From a virus, in IMG/VR virus record IMGVR_UViG_3300031839_001380, positions 62,001-126,000 of that record: 64,000 nucleotides of DNA, one strand, 5' to 3'. Shown here in pieces: positions 29,378 to 35,931 of this stretch (within the stretch, counting starts at the first letter, position 1; each line of letters opens with the position of its first letter). A program made the translations under genes and the position numbers. The notes below the pieces were generated by a model. That model saw only the letters and a program-made list of their open reading frames with translations. It ran no database searches and was not told the DNA's origin.

Positions 29378-29505
29378 ACTACACTATTCTTAAAGTCCAA
29401 GGTCGTTTTGTGAAAGTACCAAATAAACCCCTACCAGCAACATTGCATGCAATGCTTGATAAGTCAACTAATCGCGGTAAATGGAAGGGCAAGAACAAGA
29501 TTTAA
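29374..29505 (+). CDS. Small basic protein
   Basis: 43 aa (MNYTILKVQGRFVKVPNKPL), ending in a basic tail (STNRGKWKGKNKI). An in-frame upstream extension to 29320 crosses the terminator and is rejected. Function unknown. Confidence 0.5.
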   Translation: MNYTILKVQGRFVKVPNKPLPATLHAMLDKSTNRGKWKGKNKI

Positions 29506-29549
29506 TAAGTAGATTTTATTCAATCGTCCTCATTCTCATTCTTCTCTAA
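29481..29549 (+). CDS. Possible 22-aa membrane micropeptide
   Basis: MEGQEQDLISRFYSIVLILI ending LL, in a different frame from the gene it overlaps. The hydrophobic tail repeats that of 29300-29377. The underlying DNA (ATTTTATTCAATCGTCCTC) is also a near-copy of 29342-29359, so this may be a leader repeat rather than a gene. Confidence 0.3.
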   Translation: MEGQEQDLISRFYSIVLILILL

Positions 29550-29551
29550 TC

Positions 29552-29707
29552 ATGACAGATCTCGAATTGCAAGCACTTGAAGTATTAGAATTGATGGAAG
29601 ATAATGTAGAATATATTTGTGATCAAGAGCAATTGTCAGGTGAGAAAGTATGGACTATGATTGCTGCTCTCGCTGATGCAAAACTCGCTCAATTCCCTTC
29701 TAACTGA
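29552..29707 (+). CDS. Small acidic helical protein
   Basis: 51 aa (MTDLELQALEVLELMEDNVE), acidic N-terminal helix and Ala-rich C-terminal helix (WTMIAALADAKLAQF). Start has a CTCTAATCATG leader without Shine-Dalgarno. Function unknown. Confidence 0.6.
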   Translation: MTDLELQALEVLELMEDNVEYICDQEQLSGEKVWTMIAALADAKLAQFPSN

Positions 29708-29708
29708 T

Positions 29709-30017
29709 ATGTCAAACTCTCACATGATTATTATGTCACATAAGGACAAACTTTCAATCGAAAGACTTGCACAAGGTATCGAGTTTCATTCTGAAGCTAT
29801 TGCTGTCGTAGGCATGAATCTCATCGATGGTTCACATCGTACAATTGCAAATTTCATCGCTAAATACGAGGAGTTCGTCAATCTACAACTTATAAGGATT
29901 GACAACAATCAGCATATCTTTAGACTCGGTGCATCATCTCAAAAGGAAATCGCCCGTATCTGTGATATAATGTTAGAGGACATCGATGTTATCGATTTAG
30001 AAATTCTTACTGAATAA
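29709..30017 (+). CDS. Hypothetical protein
   Basis: 102 aa from the ATG at 29709, one base after the upstream stop. Helical segment (DKLSIERLAQGIEFHSEAIA), central beta part (LQLIRIDNNQHIFRLGA) and a terminal acidic helix (ICDIMLEDIDVIDLEIL). Function unknown. Confidence 0.6.
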   Translation: MSNSHMIIMSHKDKLSIERLAQGIEFHSEAIAVVGMNLIDGSHRTIANFIAKYEEFVNLQLIRIDNNQHIFRLGASSQKEIARICDIMLEDIDVIDLEILTE

Positions 30018-30029
30018 GGGTAACTAACC

Positions 30030-30197
30030 ATGGCAAAGCTAGATTTCATTTTCGACCACATGATTGATTCAATTATGGATGACATTCCTGATGATATGTG
30101 GTATAATAAAGATGGGCAACAATTCCCACAAGATGATACAACAGTGGATGAATCTGTCCCCTCATATATTAAACTTGAATGTCTCTCTAAATGGTAA
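30030..30197 (+). CDS. Small acidic protein
   Basis: 55 aa, Asp-rich (MAKLDFIFDHMIDSIMDDIP), probably amphipathic helix plus a disordered middle. It is preceded by AAGGGTAAC and overlaps the next gene by seven bases. Function unknown. Confidence 0.6.
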   Translation: MAKLDFIFDHMIDSIMDDIPDDMWYNKDGQQFPQDDTTVDESVPSYIKLECLSKW

Positions 30198-30367
30198 ACT
30201 ATGATGATAATCTCTATCAAGAGATTGTTAAGTATTACTCTCACAATGATGCCATCGCGCCCCTAAAAATTGATGACCCAACAATCAATCAGTACAGTAC
30301 AATTATCACATCAGCAACTCTCCCTGTTAGTGTCATTAATCGTACAGTACAAAATGACATGGAATGA
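30191..30367 (+). CDS. Small hypothetical protein (overlapping-frame pair, member 1)
   Basis: 58 aa (MVNYDDNLYQEIVKYYSHND). The N-terminal 25 residues look coding, and its start overlaps the upstream stop region as usual here. The last ~95 bases overlap the next frame in a different register. Confidence 0.5.
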   Translation: MVNYDDNLYQEIVKYYSHNDAIAPLKIDDPTINQYSTIITSATLPVSVINRTVQNDME

Positions 30368-30455
30368 TAAAGGACAGTTACCAACACATATCACAGACTT
30401 ATTAGACTCCACACACTATCAACTAACAACATCATGTTCACTGAAGGAGAGTTAG
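30273..30455 (+). CDS. Small hypothetical protein (overlapping-frame pair, member 2)
   Basis: 60 aa from ATG 30273 (MTQQSISTVQLSHQQLSLLV), with TWNDKGQLPTHITDLLDSTH after. It looks like a helical folded peptide. It overlaps member 1 by 95 bases and the next gene by 22 bases. Both may be made, or one may be a shadow. Confidence 0.5.
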   Translation: MTQQSISTVQLSHQQLSLLVSLIVQYKMTWNDKGQLPTHITDLLDSTHYQLTTSCSLKES

Positions 30456-30622
30456 TTAAAATCGGTAATACTGAGGGCTATGTTAACTTCATAGACCCTG
30501 CATATATTACCGTTTGTTTTAACTCTTATCCTACTCCTGGTAGTAAGTATGGAGAGACTAAATGTTGCCTCTGTGTGTACCCTCATCAGTGGGATAAGGT
30601 GATTAGACTAGAGGGCAAGTAA
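30434..30622 (+). CDS. Small beta-rich hypothetical protein
   Basis: 62 aa (MFTEGELVKIGNTEGYVNFI). Small-barrel-like pattern: strand, GYVNFIDPAYITVCF, then Cys-rich KCCLCVYPHQW. Start has the CAACATCATG leader. It closes the chain before the non-coding segment. Function unknown. Confidence 0.6.
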   Translation: MFTEGELVKIGNTEGYVNFIDPAYITVCFNSYPTPGSKYGETKCCLCVYPHQWDKVIRLEGK

Positions 30623-30638
30623 GTGATATTTAAGTGCT

Positions 30639-30668
30639 CTCTGAGTGTCTCTGAGTGCTCTCTGAGTG
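30639..30668 (+). repeat. CTCTGAGTG tandem repeat
   Basis: Three exact CTCTGAGTG copies at 30639-30647, 30649-30657 and 30660-30668. Related YTCTGAG copies recur about 300 bases downstream. Confidence 0.8.
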
Positions 30669-30833
30669 AGTATGCGGAAAGTTATTAAATGTCTTTTTAA
30701 ATATACTTGCGTGTTTTCTTTAAATGTTATAAAAGTCTCTTAAATGGTCTCTCACGATGTTAGCTAAGCGAGCGTACCATGAGACTCGCAGTTTGTCAAG
30801 TATCAGGATTTTTATGTTACAGACAGGACACAA

Positions 30834-30862
30834 TTGCATTATGGCAGTCATCATGGTATAAT
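30834..30862 (+). promoter_or_regulatory. Sigma-70-type promoter TTGCAT-N17-TATAAT
   Basis: TTGCAT (30834-30839), exact 17-base spacer, TGG then TATAAT (30857-30862). Well formed, but the nearest start codon leads only to a 12-codon frame. It may make a small or untranslated RNA, or the transcript of the genes from 31146. Confidence 0.6.
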
Positions 30863-31145
30863 ATGGAGACATCACACCAAGAACACCAATCACATGCCAG
30901 CTGACTATCAATCACTCACAGGCACTATGTAACAGCTCTGAGACATTCTGAGGTATTCTGAGTATCATTGAGGGGGACCTACATCATGACACTCTGAGTA
31001 TCACTTAGTACGCACACAGTTCTTATTAGACAGTGGTTTAAATTTGATGGGTCCTTGTAACCTACAACGAACCGAATTCGCGATCGATATATCAATGGAA
31101 TAAAAAAAAATTCTGATATATAAGAATGACTCCCAGGTTCGCGTA

Positions 31146-31325
31146 ATGGAAAAAAAATCTCACAGAATTCTAACCAGTGTAAGGATCGACCCTGTTTCTG
31201 ATGAGTATATCGTGAGTCTGCCTGAGTCTTTCATTAATGAATTAGATTGGTATGAGGGTACTGAGGTTGCGATGAATCTTGATGTAGATGGAATCTTCCT
31301 AGAAGAGAAATATGATGAAGACTGA
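31146..31325 (+). CDS. AbrB/MazE-like small protein
   Basis: 59 aa. SVRIDPVSDEYIVSLPESFI followed by NELDWYEGTEVAMNL resembles the swapped-hairpin SpoVT-AbrB fold (xxIxLPxxhxxxLxhxxGxxV). Such proteins bind DNA as dimers or act as antitoxins; no toxin partner is adjacent. It overlaps the next gene by 11 bases. Moderate confidence as a gene, lower for the fold. Confidence 0.55.
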   Translation: MEKKSHRILTSVRIDPVSDEYIVSLPESFINELDWYEGTEVAMNLDVDGIFLEEKYDED

Positions 31326-31479
31326 GACTATCTTTCATGTATATTCAGGGAATGAATGTATCTTTGCTAATCTCACACCAGCTCAATTAAAAGAGAAAAT
31401 CAAAGGGAGTGAAATCGACCTGACAGATCACGAAGTTGAGATGGTAAGGGGTGATGTTGACCCAGATGCGTCCTATTGA
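31315..31479 (+). CDS. Small hypothetical protein
   Basis: 54 aa from ATG 31315 (an adjacent ATG at 31312 adds one residue): MKTETIFHVYSGNECIFANL, then an acidic helix (TPAQLKEKIKGSEIDLTDHE). Its start overlaps the AbrB-like gene, suggesting coupled production. Function unknown. Confidence 0.6.
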   Translation: MKTETIFHVYSGNECIFANLTPAQLKEKIKGSEIDLTDHEVEMVRGDVDPDASY

Positions 31480-31525
31480 CGGATCATATATAAACTGTTA
31501 GAATGATGATGCGTAATTAATCGTT

Positions 31526-32284
31526 ATGGCTAAAGGATTTACTGTTAAAGCAAAAGCGCCCCAAGCAAAGGATAAAGAACCAGAATGGGATTATGATGCT
31601 GCCCGTGAGATGCTTAAGGGCAAAGCAATTGTATTCTGTCTTCCTGGTCGGGGTTGTTCATATCAATTCATGAAGTCGTTCCTGCAGCTAAGTTTCGACT
31701 TAGTACAGATGGGCGCGAGTATTCAGATTTCACAAGACTACAGCAGCATGGTTAACTTTGCTCGTTGTAAGTGTCTTGGAGCAAATGTATTGCGTGGACC
31801 AGATCAGATTCCATGGGACGGCAAACTGAAGTATGACTATCAGTTGTGGATCGACTCTGATATTGTATTCAATACTGAGAAGTTCTTGCAGTTGGTTCTC
31901 ATGGACAAACAGATTGCAGCTGGTTGGTACATGACTGAAGATGGTCGTACTACTTCTGTTGCACATTGGTTGGATGAAGGAGACTTCCGTAATAACGGTG
32001 GTGTCATGAATCATGAGACTGGTGAAACGATGACTAAGCGTAAGAAGCCTTTCACGGTAGACTACACAGGTTTCGGATGGGTACTCATCAAGCATGGCGT
32101 CTTTGAGCATGCTGAAATGAAGTATCCATGGTTTGCACCCAAGATGCAAGTCTTTGAGTCTGGGGATGTCCAGGACATGTGTGGAGAGGATGTGAGTTTC
32201 TGTCTGGATGCAATCGAAGCAGGAATCGATATTTGGTGTGATCCTCGTATCAGAGTTGGTCACGAGAAGATGCGGGTTATCTGA
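31526..32284 (+). CDS. Glycosyltransferase-like protein (GT-A fold)
   Basis: 252 aa. After a basic N-terminus (MAKGFTVKAKAPQAKDKEPE), the core reads AIVFCLPGRGCSYQFMKSF, a QISQDYSSMVNFARCKC nucleotide-binding type segment, YDYQLWIDSDIVF with a DxD-type metal motif, and CGEDVSFCLDAIEAG near the C-terminus. This order fits family-2-like GT-A glycosyltransferases. It could modify phage DNA, virion protein or host envelope; the acceptor is unknown. A small gene overlaps its stop by one base. Confidence 0.7.
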   Translation: MAKGFTVKAKAPQAKDKEPEWDYDAAREMLKGKAIVFCLPGRGCSYQFMKSFLQLSFDLVQMGASIQISQDYSSMVNFARCKCLGANVLRGPDQIPWDGKLKYDYQLWIDSDIVFNTEKFLQLVLMDKQIAAGWYMTEDGRTTSVAHWLDEGDFRNNGGVMNHETGETMTKRKKPFTVDYTGFGWVLIKHGVFEHAEMKYPWFAPKMQVFESGDVQDMCGEDVSFCLDAIEAGIDIWCDPRIRVGHEKMRVI

Positions 32285-32454
32285 TGGAACGGACAGTCTA
32301 CACAATCTATGTTGATGGGTCTGAGAGACACACCGATGTAAGTGAAGACGAGTTCATGTATATCATGGAGGGGTATGCTCTCTCATTTTATGAGACAGGT
32401 GCCCCTGCCCCTCACAGAATTTCACATATTATGAAGGAACTTAAAAATGGCTAA
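32284..32454 (+). CDS. Small hypothetical protein
   Basis: 56 aa (MERTVYTIYVDGSERHTDVS), starting on the last base of the glycosyltransferase stop (TGATG). Strands then helix (EDEFMYIMEGYALSFYETGA). Overlaps the next gene by eight bases. Function unknown. Confidence 0.6.
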   Translation: MERTVYTIYVDGSERHTDVSEDEFMYIMEGYALSFYETGAPAPHRISHIMKELKNG

Positions 32455-32593
32455 GGTAAAAAAATCGCTAAGTGGTGGTTCATTCATCGAAGCGACCCCC
32501 AAAAAAACTCGTCAAGGAATGGGTAAGCATACAAAACTTAGCGCGACGAGCGCGAACGCTCGTAAGAAGCGTTATCGTGGACAAGGTAAGTGA
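32447..32593 (+). CDS. Very basic small protein
   Basis: 48 aa, strongly basic (MAKVKKSLSGGSFIEATPKK, KLSATSANARKKRYRGQGK). It has the look of a nucleic-acid-binding or ribosome-like peptide, probably disordered when free. Overlaps the next gene as GTGA. Function unknown. Confidence 0.65.
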   Translation: MAKVKKSLSGGSFIEATPKKTRQGMGKHTKLSATSANARKKRYRGQGK

Positions 32594-32793
32594 GACCAGA
32601 GACTCGTGAATCCATGGAGATGTTATTCTCTGCTAAGTGGAACTTACCAAAAGCTGCTAGGAATGCTAACCTAACTAATAAAGAAATGAAGATTACATTC
32701 AATGAGTATTGTGCTTTTCATCCTCCAAGTTGGGCAATAGAAAATGAGTCAATTAATTATCAATCTTCCACCGCAAAAAGTCTGGGTTCGTAA
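32590..32793 (+). CDS. Small hypothetical protein, GTG start
   Basis: 67 aa from a GTG overlapping the upstream stop; an ATG at 32614 is an alternative. RPETRESMEMLFSAKWNLPK and NLTNKEMKITFNEYC suggest a helix-turn-helix-like element. The 3' 50 bases overlap the next gene. Function unknown. Confidence 0.6.
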   Translation: MRPETRESMEMLFSAKWNLPKAARNANLTNKEMKITFNEYCAFHPPSWAIENESINYQSSTAKSLGS

Positions 32794-33397
32794 AGAATAC
32801 CTTAGAGATTTCCAAGATGGATTTGGTGAGTTTGTAGAGGGCGTTTGGGTATCGTGTAAATCGATACCTGGACGCGCTTTTTATTTTGAGACATACTTAC
32901 CAAAGTATGCAGCAATGTTTGACAAGCTTCCAATTTCCGCCTTTTGCTCGCGTCCAGAGACACCTGACCCTGATTTAGATCTACCTAACCTTCAGTTCTG
33001 GAACTGTATGGACTATGGCGTCAGATGCCTTGAGAAGCAGTTCATCGGGTCAATGGACTTCCAAGTACGCACACGCAACTTTGGCACCCTTAACGGCGAA
33101 TATTGCTTCACTTTAGATAACTTTCATCCAGACACAGATACTACAAATACCAATGTGAGTGAAATTCCTGACGAACATAAGTCGCATAATTGTATTGAGC
33201 TTGAGAATGGTCAATTTTGTTTGTATCCTAATAACCGAACACGAATCTTTGATTTGTCCATTACACCTGAAGAACCACTTATACCAGACTTCAAAGTAAG
33301 TACACATTACTTTCAAGTAGAGAATGGTATTAGATGGGGTAGACTAGGAGATACTGATGAATATTTCTGGGAGACAGAATCAGAGAAGAAGGAATAA
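32744..33397 (+). CDS. Cyanophage hypothetical protein ahead of gp25
   Basis: 217 aa (MSQLIINLPPQKVWVRKEYL). Rich in aromatics, with GEFVEGVWVSCKSIPGRAFY, PDPDLDLPNLQFWNC and several Cys. Length and composition suggest a folded cytoplasmic or virion-assembly protein. It ends at an AATAAATA/TATAAT cluster, 28 bases before a small gene that leads to the baseplate operon. No function recognised. Confidence 0.7.
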   Translation: MSQLIINLPPQKVWVRKEYLRDFQDGFGEFVEGVWVSCKSIPGRAFYFETYLPKYAAMFDKLPISAFCSRPETPDPDLDLPNLQFWNCMDYGVRCLEKQFIGSMDFQVRTRNFGTLNGEYCFTLDNFHPDTDTTNTNVSEIPDEHKSHNCIELENGQFCLYPNNRTRIFDLSITPEEPLIPDFKVSTHYFQVENGIRWGRLGDTDEYFWETESEKKE

Positions 33398-33418
33398 ATA
33401 ATCTTATAATATTATAAT
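33393..33418 (+). promoter_or_regulatory. AATAAATA and two TATAAT boxes
   Basis: AATAAATA (33393-33400), TATAAT (33405-33410) and TATAAT (33413-33418) are packed ahead of the small gene at 33426. The AT-richness of the gap makes each box individually weak evidence. Confidence 0.35.
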
Positions 33419-33425
33419 AAAGAAA

Positions 33426-33575
33426 ATGGATGACGATCTCATTGTAAATATGGACGGTGGCGTTGGTGGTTCGTGGGAAGTTAAGACTGATCGCAAAAAA
33501 TCAGACAAAATTCTTCGTGAAGTAGCTGGTGATTATAAAAATGATGATACTGAACCAGGTCTCCTTCAAGAGTGA
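33426..33575 (+). CDS. Small acidic protein upstream of gp25
   Basis: 49 aa (MDDDLIVNMDGGVGGSWEVK), acidic ends and a basic middle (TDRKKSDKILREVAGDYKND). It ends one base before a perfect late box CTATAAATA. Function unknown; no known T4 baseplate protein is recognised. Confidence 0.55.
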   Translation: MDDDLIVNMDGGVGGSWEVKTDRKKSDKILREVAGDYKNDDTEPGLLQE

Positions 33576-33584
33576 CTATAAATA
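33576..33584 (+). promoter_or_regulatory. Late promoter CTATAAATA for baseplate operon
   Basis: A full T4-type late box (TATAAATA), the best in the window, 23 bases before the gp25 start. It heads the gp25-gp6-giant gene operon, which is expected to be expressed late. Confidence 0.75.
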
Positions 33585-33607
33585 AGCTTGATATTTAGTG
33601 TCATTTA

Positions 33608-34006
33608 GTGGCTGAAACCAATTCACGGGCATTTCAGGATATCAGTTTATCCTTTAACGCACACCCTGTTACTGGTGATATACAAGTTCTCAGGAATGAG
33701 GACGCGATTAAGCGTGCTGTAAGGAACTTAGTCCAAACAATTCCTGGTGAGAGACCGTTTCAGTCTTCGGTTGGTACTGATATTACTAGTTCACTGTTCG
33801 ATTTCGTTGATTTTGGTACAGCAAATCTAATTTCTCAACAAATTTTTGATGTTCTATCAAATTTTGAAGGTAGAATTGCAAACATCAAGGTTGTGGTAAC
33901 ACCAAATCCTGATGGAAATGCATTTGATATTATAATTAGTTACGATATTGTTGGTGAGGAGTTCCCAAGACAAGAATTTGAGTTTCTTTTAGAGCCAACT
34001 AGGTAA
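33608..34006 (+). CDS. 25: Baseplate wedge subunit gp25
   Basis: 132 aa, the size of T4 gp25. SFNAHPVTGDIQVLRNEDAI, RNLVQTIPGERPFQSSVGTD and the C-terminal IISYDIVGEEFPRQEFEFLL strands are the GPW/gp25 family pattern; the GERPFQ...G segment is its signature. It is an inner wedge protein that starts sheath assembly. The start is a GTG at 33608. It is followed after four bases by gp6. Confidence 0.92.
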   Translation: MAETNSRAFQDISLSFNAHPVTGDIQVLRNEDAIKRAVRNLVQTIPGERPFQSSVGTDITSSLFDFVDFGTANLISQQIFDVLSNFEGRIANIKVVVTPNPDGNAFDIIISYDIVGEEFPRQEFEFLLEPTR

Positions 34007-34010
34007 GAAA

Positions 34011-35930
34011 ATGCCATCATTTAAGTATACCAACCTAAATTTCGATCAAATTAAAAGTTCGATCAAGGATTATCTGAGATCTAACTCAGAATTTTCTGAT
34101 TTTGACTTTGATGGATCAAATATTTCGCTGTTGATTGATGTTTTAGCGTATAATACTTATATTACAGCATTCAATAGTAATATGGTTGCTAATGAATCCT
34201 TCTTGGATTCAGCAACTCTACGAGAAAATGTAGTTTCTCTTGCAAGAAACATTGGATATGTTCCTAGATCACGAAAAGCAGCAGAAGCAATCGTTAGCTT
34301 TCCGTTTAAATTCAATGGAAACAGCACAACTGTTACTCTGAAGAAGGGTTTAGTATTAGTTGGCGGTATTGATAATACTTCTTATGTCTTTTCTATCCCA
34401 GAAGACATCATTGCAACCAGTCCAATTGATGTTGGTGGTGTTGTGGGAGCAAATCCTCCAAGGACAGCAACCTTTTCTAACATAAAAGTTTATCAAGGAT
34501 CACTTTTAACAAAATCTTGGGGAGTAAATGGTAGCTCAGACCAAAGATTCATCATTGAAAACTCAAATGTCGATATTGATACTCTCAGAGTCGATGTTAA
34601 GAAGTCTGGTGCGACTGCAGGACTATCTTTTTCAAAGGTTGACAATATTACTAACATCACAAAGGACTCAAACATCTACTTAATTCAAGAAGCTCCTAAT
34701 GAGACTTATGAATTGCTATTTGGAGATGGTCTTTTTGGTACAAAATTAGAACAGGGTGATGAAATTAGTATTAGTTATATTATTACTGACGGAAAATTTG
34801 GTAACGAAGGAAAAAATTTCACTTTTTCTGGCGATGTAAGGAACGATGCTAATAATTCTATAACATCCACTAATGTTATTAACATCGTTACCTCTCAGAC
34901 CGCCCGTAATGGTTCTGATATTGAGCCAATTGACTCTATACGATACTTTGCACCTAGAATGTACTCCGCACAAAACAGAGCGGTTACACCTAAGGACTAT
35001 GAATCTATTATTCAGAGGATTTATCCAAATACAGAGTCGGTTTCTGTTGTTGGTGGGGAAGAATTAGACCCTCCAGAGTTTGGAACTGTCGTTTTAAGTA
35101 TTAAACCTGTAAATGGTACATTTTTATCTGACTTTACCAAGCAAAATATTTTAAATGATCTAAAAAATTACTCAATCGCTGGTATTAACCAAAGAATTGA
35201 AGATTTGAGGGTTTTGTATATTGAATTAGACACTTCTGTTTATTATAACAACAATGTTTTTGATGATGCGAACGAATTAAAGGCACAAATTACCGAATCT
35301 TTAACAACTTACGGGAAATCTACTAATTTGAACAAATTTGGGGGTAGATTTAAGTATTCCGAGTCTCAGAATATTATTGATAGGACAAATTCTGCTATTA
35401 CATCTAACATTACAAAAGTTACAATTCGTAGAGACTTAAAAGTAATTAAAGATGCTACAGCTCAATACGAATTATGTTTTGGTAACCAGTTTAATATTCT
35501 GCCAGGAGGTGGTACGATCAAATCAAGTGGATTTACAATTTCAGGTGATCCAGAAATCGTATATTTGACTGATATTCCTAGAGATGATGGTAGATATGGG
35601 GATATCGCTATATTTAAACCAGCAAAACTACAAGGTGAGTCTGCAGAAGTTGTAGTTAAGTCTGCAGGTACTGTTGATTACTTAAAAGGTGAGATTTTAC
35701 TCAATGCAGTTACCATTAGCTCTACAGCGATTGGTGATAATATTGTTGAAGTTCAAGCATATCCTGAGTCAAACGATATTATCGGATTGAAGGATATCTA
35801 TTTAAGTCTAGATCTCTCAAATTCTGAGATAAATATCGTGAGAGACACGATTTCCTCTGGCCAGCAAATCTCTGGTATTGGATATCAAATCACATCCAGT
35901 TACTCCAACGGATCGCTAATCAGACAGTAG
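34011..35930 (+). CDS. 6: Baseplate wedge subunit gp6 (baseplate J-like)
   Basis: 639 aa, close to T4 gp6. The N-terminus (MPSFKYTNLNFDQIKSSIKD, then ISLLIDVLAYNTYITAFNSN and ESFLDSATLRENVVSLARNI, GYVPRSRKAA) is diagnostic for gp6/baseplate J-like proteins. The middle has the beta-rich barrel and the YESIIQRIYPNTESVSVVGG segment. gp6 dimers form the inner ring of the T4 baseplate. It starts four bases after gp25 and ends one base before the giant gene. Confidence 0.92.
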   Translation: MPSFKYTNLNFDQIKSSIKDYLRSNSEFSDFDFDGSNISLLIDVLAYNTYITAFNSNMVANESFLDSATLRENVVSLARNIGYVPRSRKAAEAIVSFPFKFNGNSTTVTLKKGLVLVGGIDNTSYVFSIPEDIIATSPIDVGGVVGANPPRTATFSNIKVYQGSLLTKSWGVNGSSDQRFIIENSNVDIDTLRVDVKKSGATAGLSFSKVDNITNITKDSNIYLIQEAPNETYELLFGDGLFGTKLEQGDEISISYIITDGKFGNEGKNFTFSGDVRNDANNSITSTNVINIVTSQTARNGSDIEPIDSIRYFAPRMYSAQNRAVTPKDYESIIQRIYPNTESVSVVGGEELDPPEFGTVVLSIKPVNGTFLSDFTKQNILNDLKNYSIAGINQRIEDLRVLYIELDTSVYYNNNVFDDANELKAQITESLTTYGKSTNLNKFGGRFKYSESQNIIDRTNSAITSNITKVTIRRDLKVIKDATAQYELCFGNQFNILPGGGTIKSSGFTISGDPEIVYLTDIPRDDGRYGDIAIFKPAKLQGESAEVVVKSAGTVDYLKGEILLNAVTISSTAIGDNIVEVQAYPESNDIIGLKDIYLSLDLSNSEINIVRDTISSGQQISGIGYQITSSYSNGSLIRQ

Positions 35931-35931
35931 G

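Larger units (their letters stand above)
30623..31145 (+). other. 523-base non-coding segment with iterated YTCTGAG
   Basis: Holds seven YTCTGAG motifs in two clusters (30639-30668: three CTCTGAGTG copies; 30936-30998: four). Also an AT-rich stretch (30680-30750), a good promoter at 30834-30862, a 12-codon frame (MPADYQSLTGTM) at 30894, and TTCGCGATCGATATATC near 31075. It may be a regulatory or replication-linked region. No gene-length frame is convincing. Confidence 0.6.

Noticed and set aside
30720-30911. 63-codon minus-strand frame in the non-coding segment
   Set aside because: No ribosome site, promoter or protein-like pattern; isolated on the wrong strand.
30894-30932. 12-codon frame after the orphan promoter
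   Set aside because: Too short to support as a gene; kept only as part of the non-coding segment description.
31060-31085. HIP1-like GCGATCG palindrome as a host-derived repeat
   Set aside because: Only a single imperfect GCGATCGA copy was noticed, so no HIP1-type repeat can be claimed.
31730-32305. 191-codon minus-strand frame opposite the glycosyltransferase-like gene
   Set aside because: It is an antisense shadow; composition is erratic and the plus-strand gene has clear motifs and coupled neighbours.
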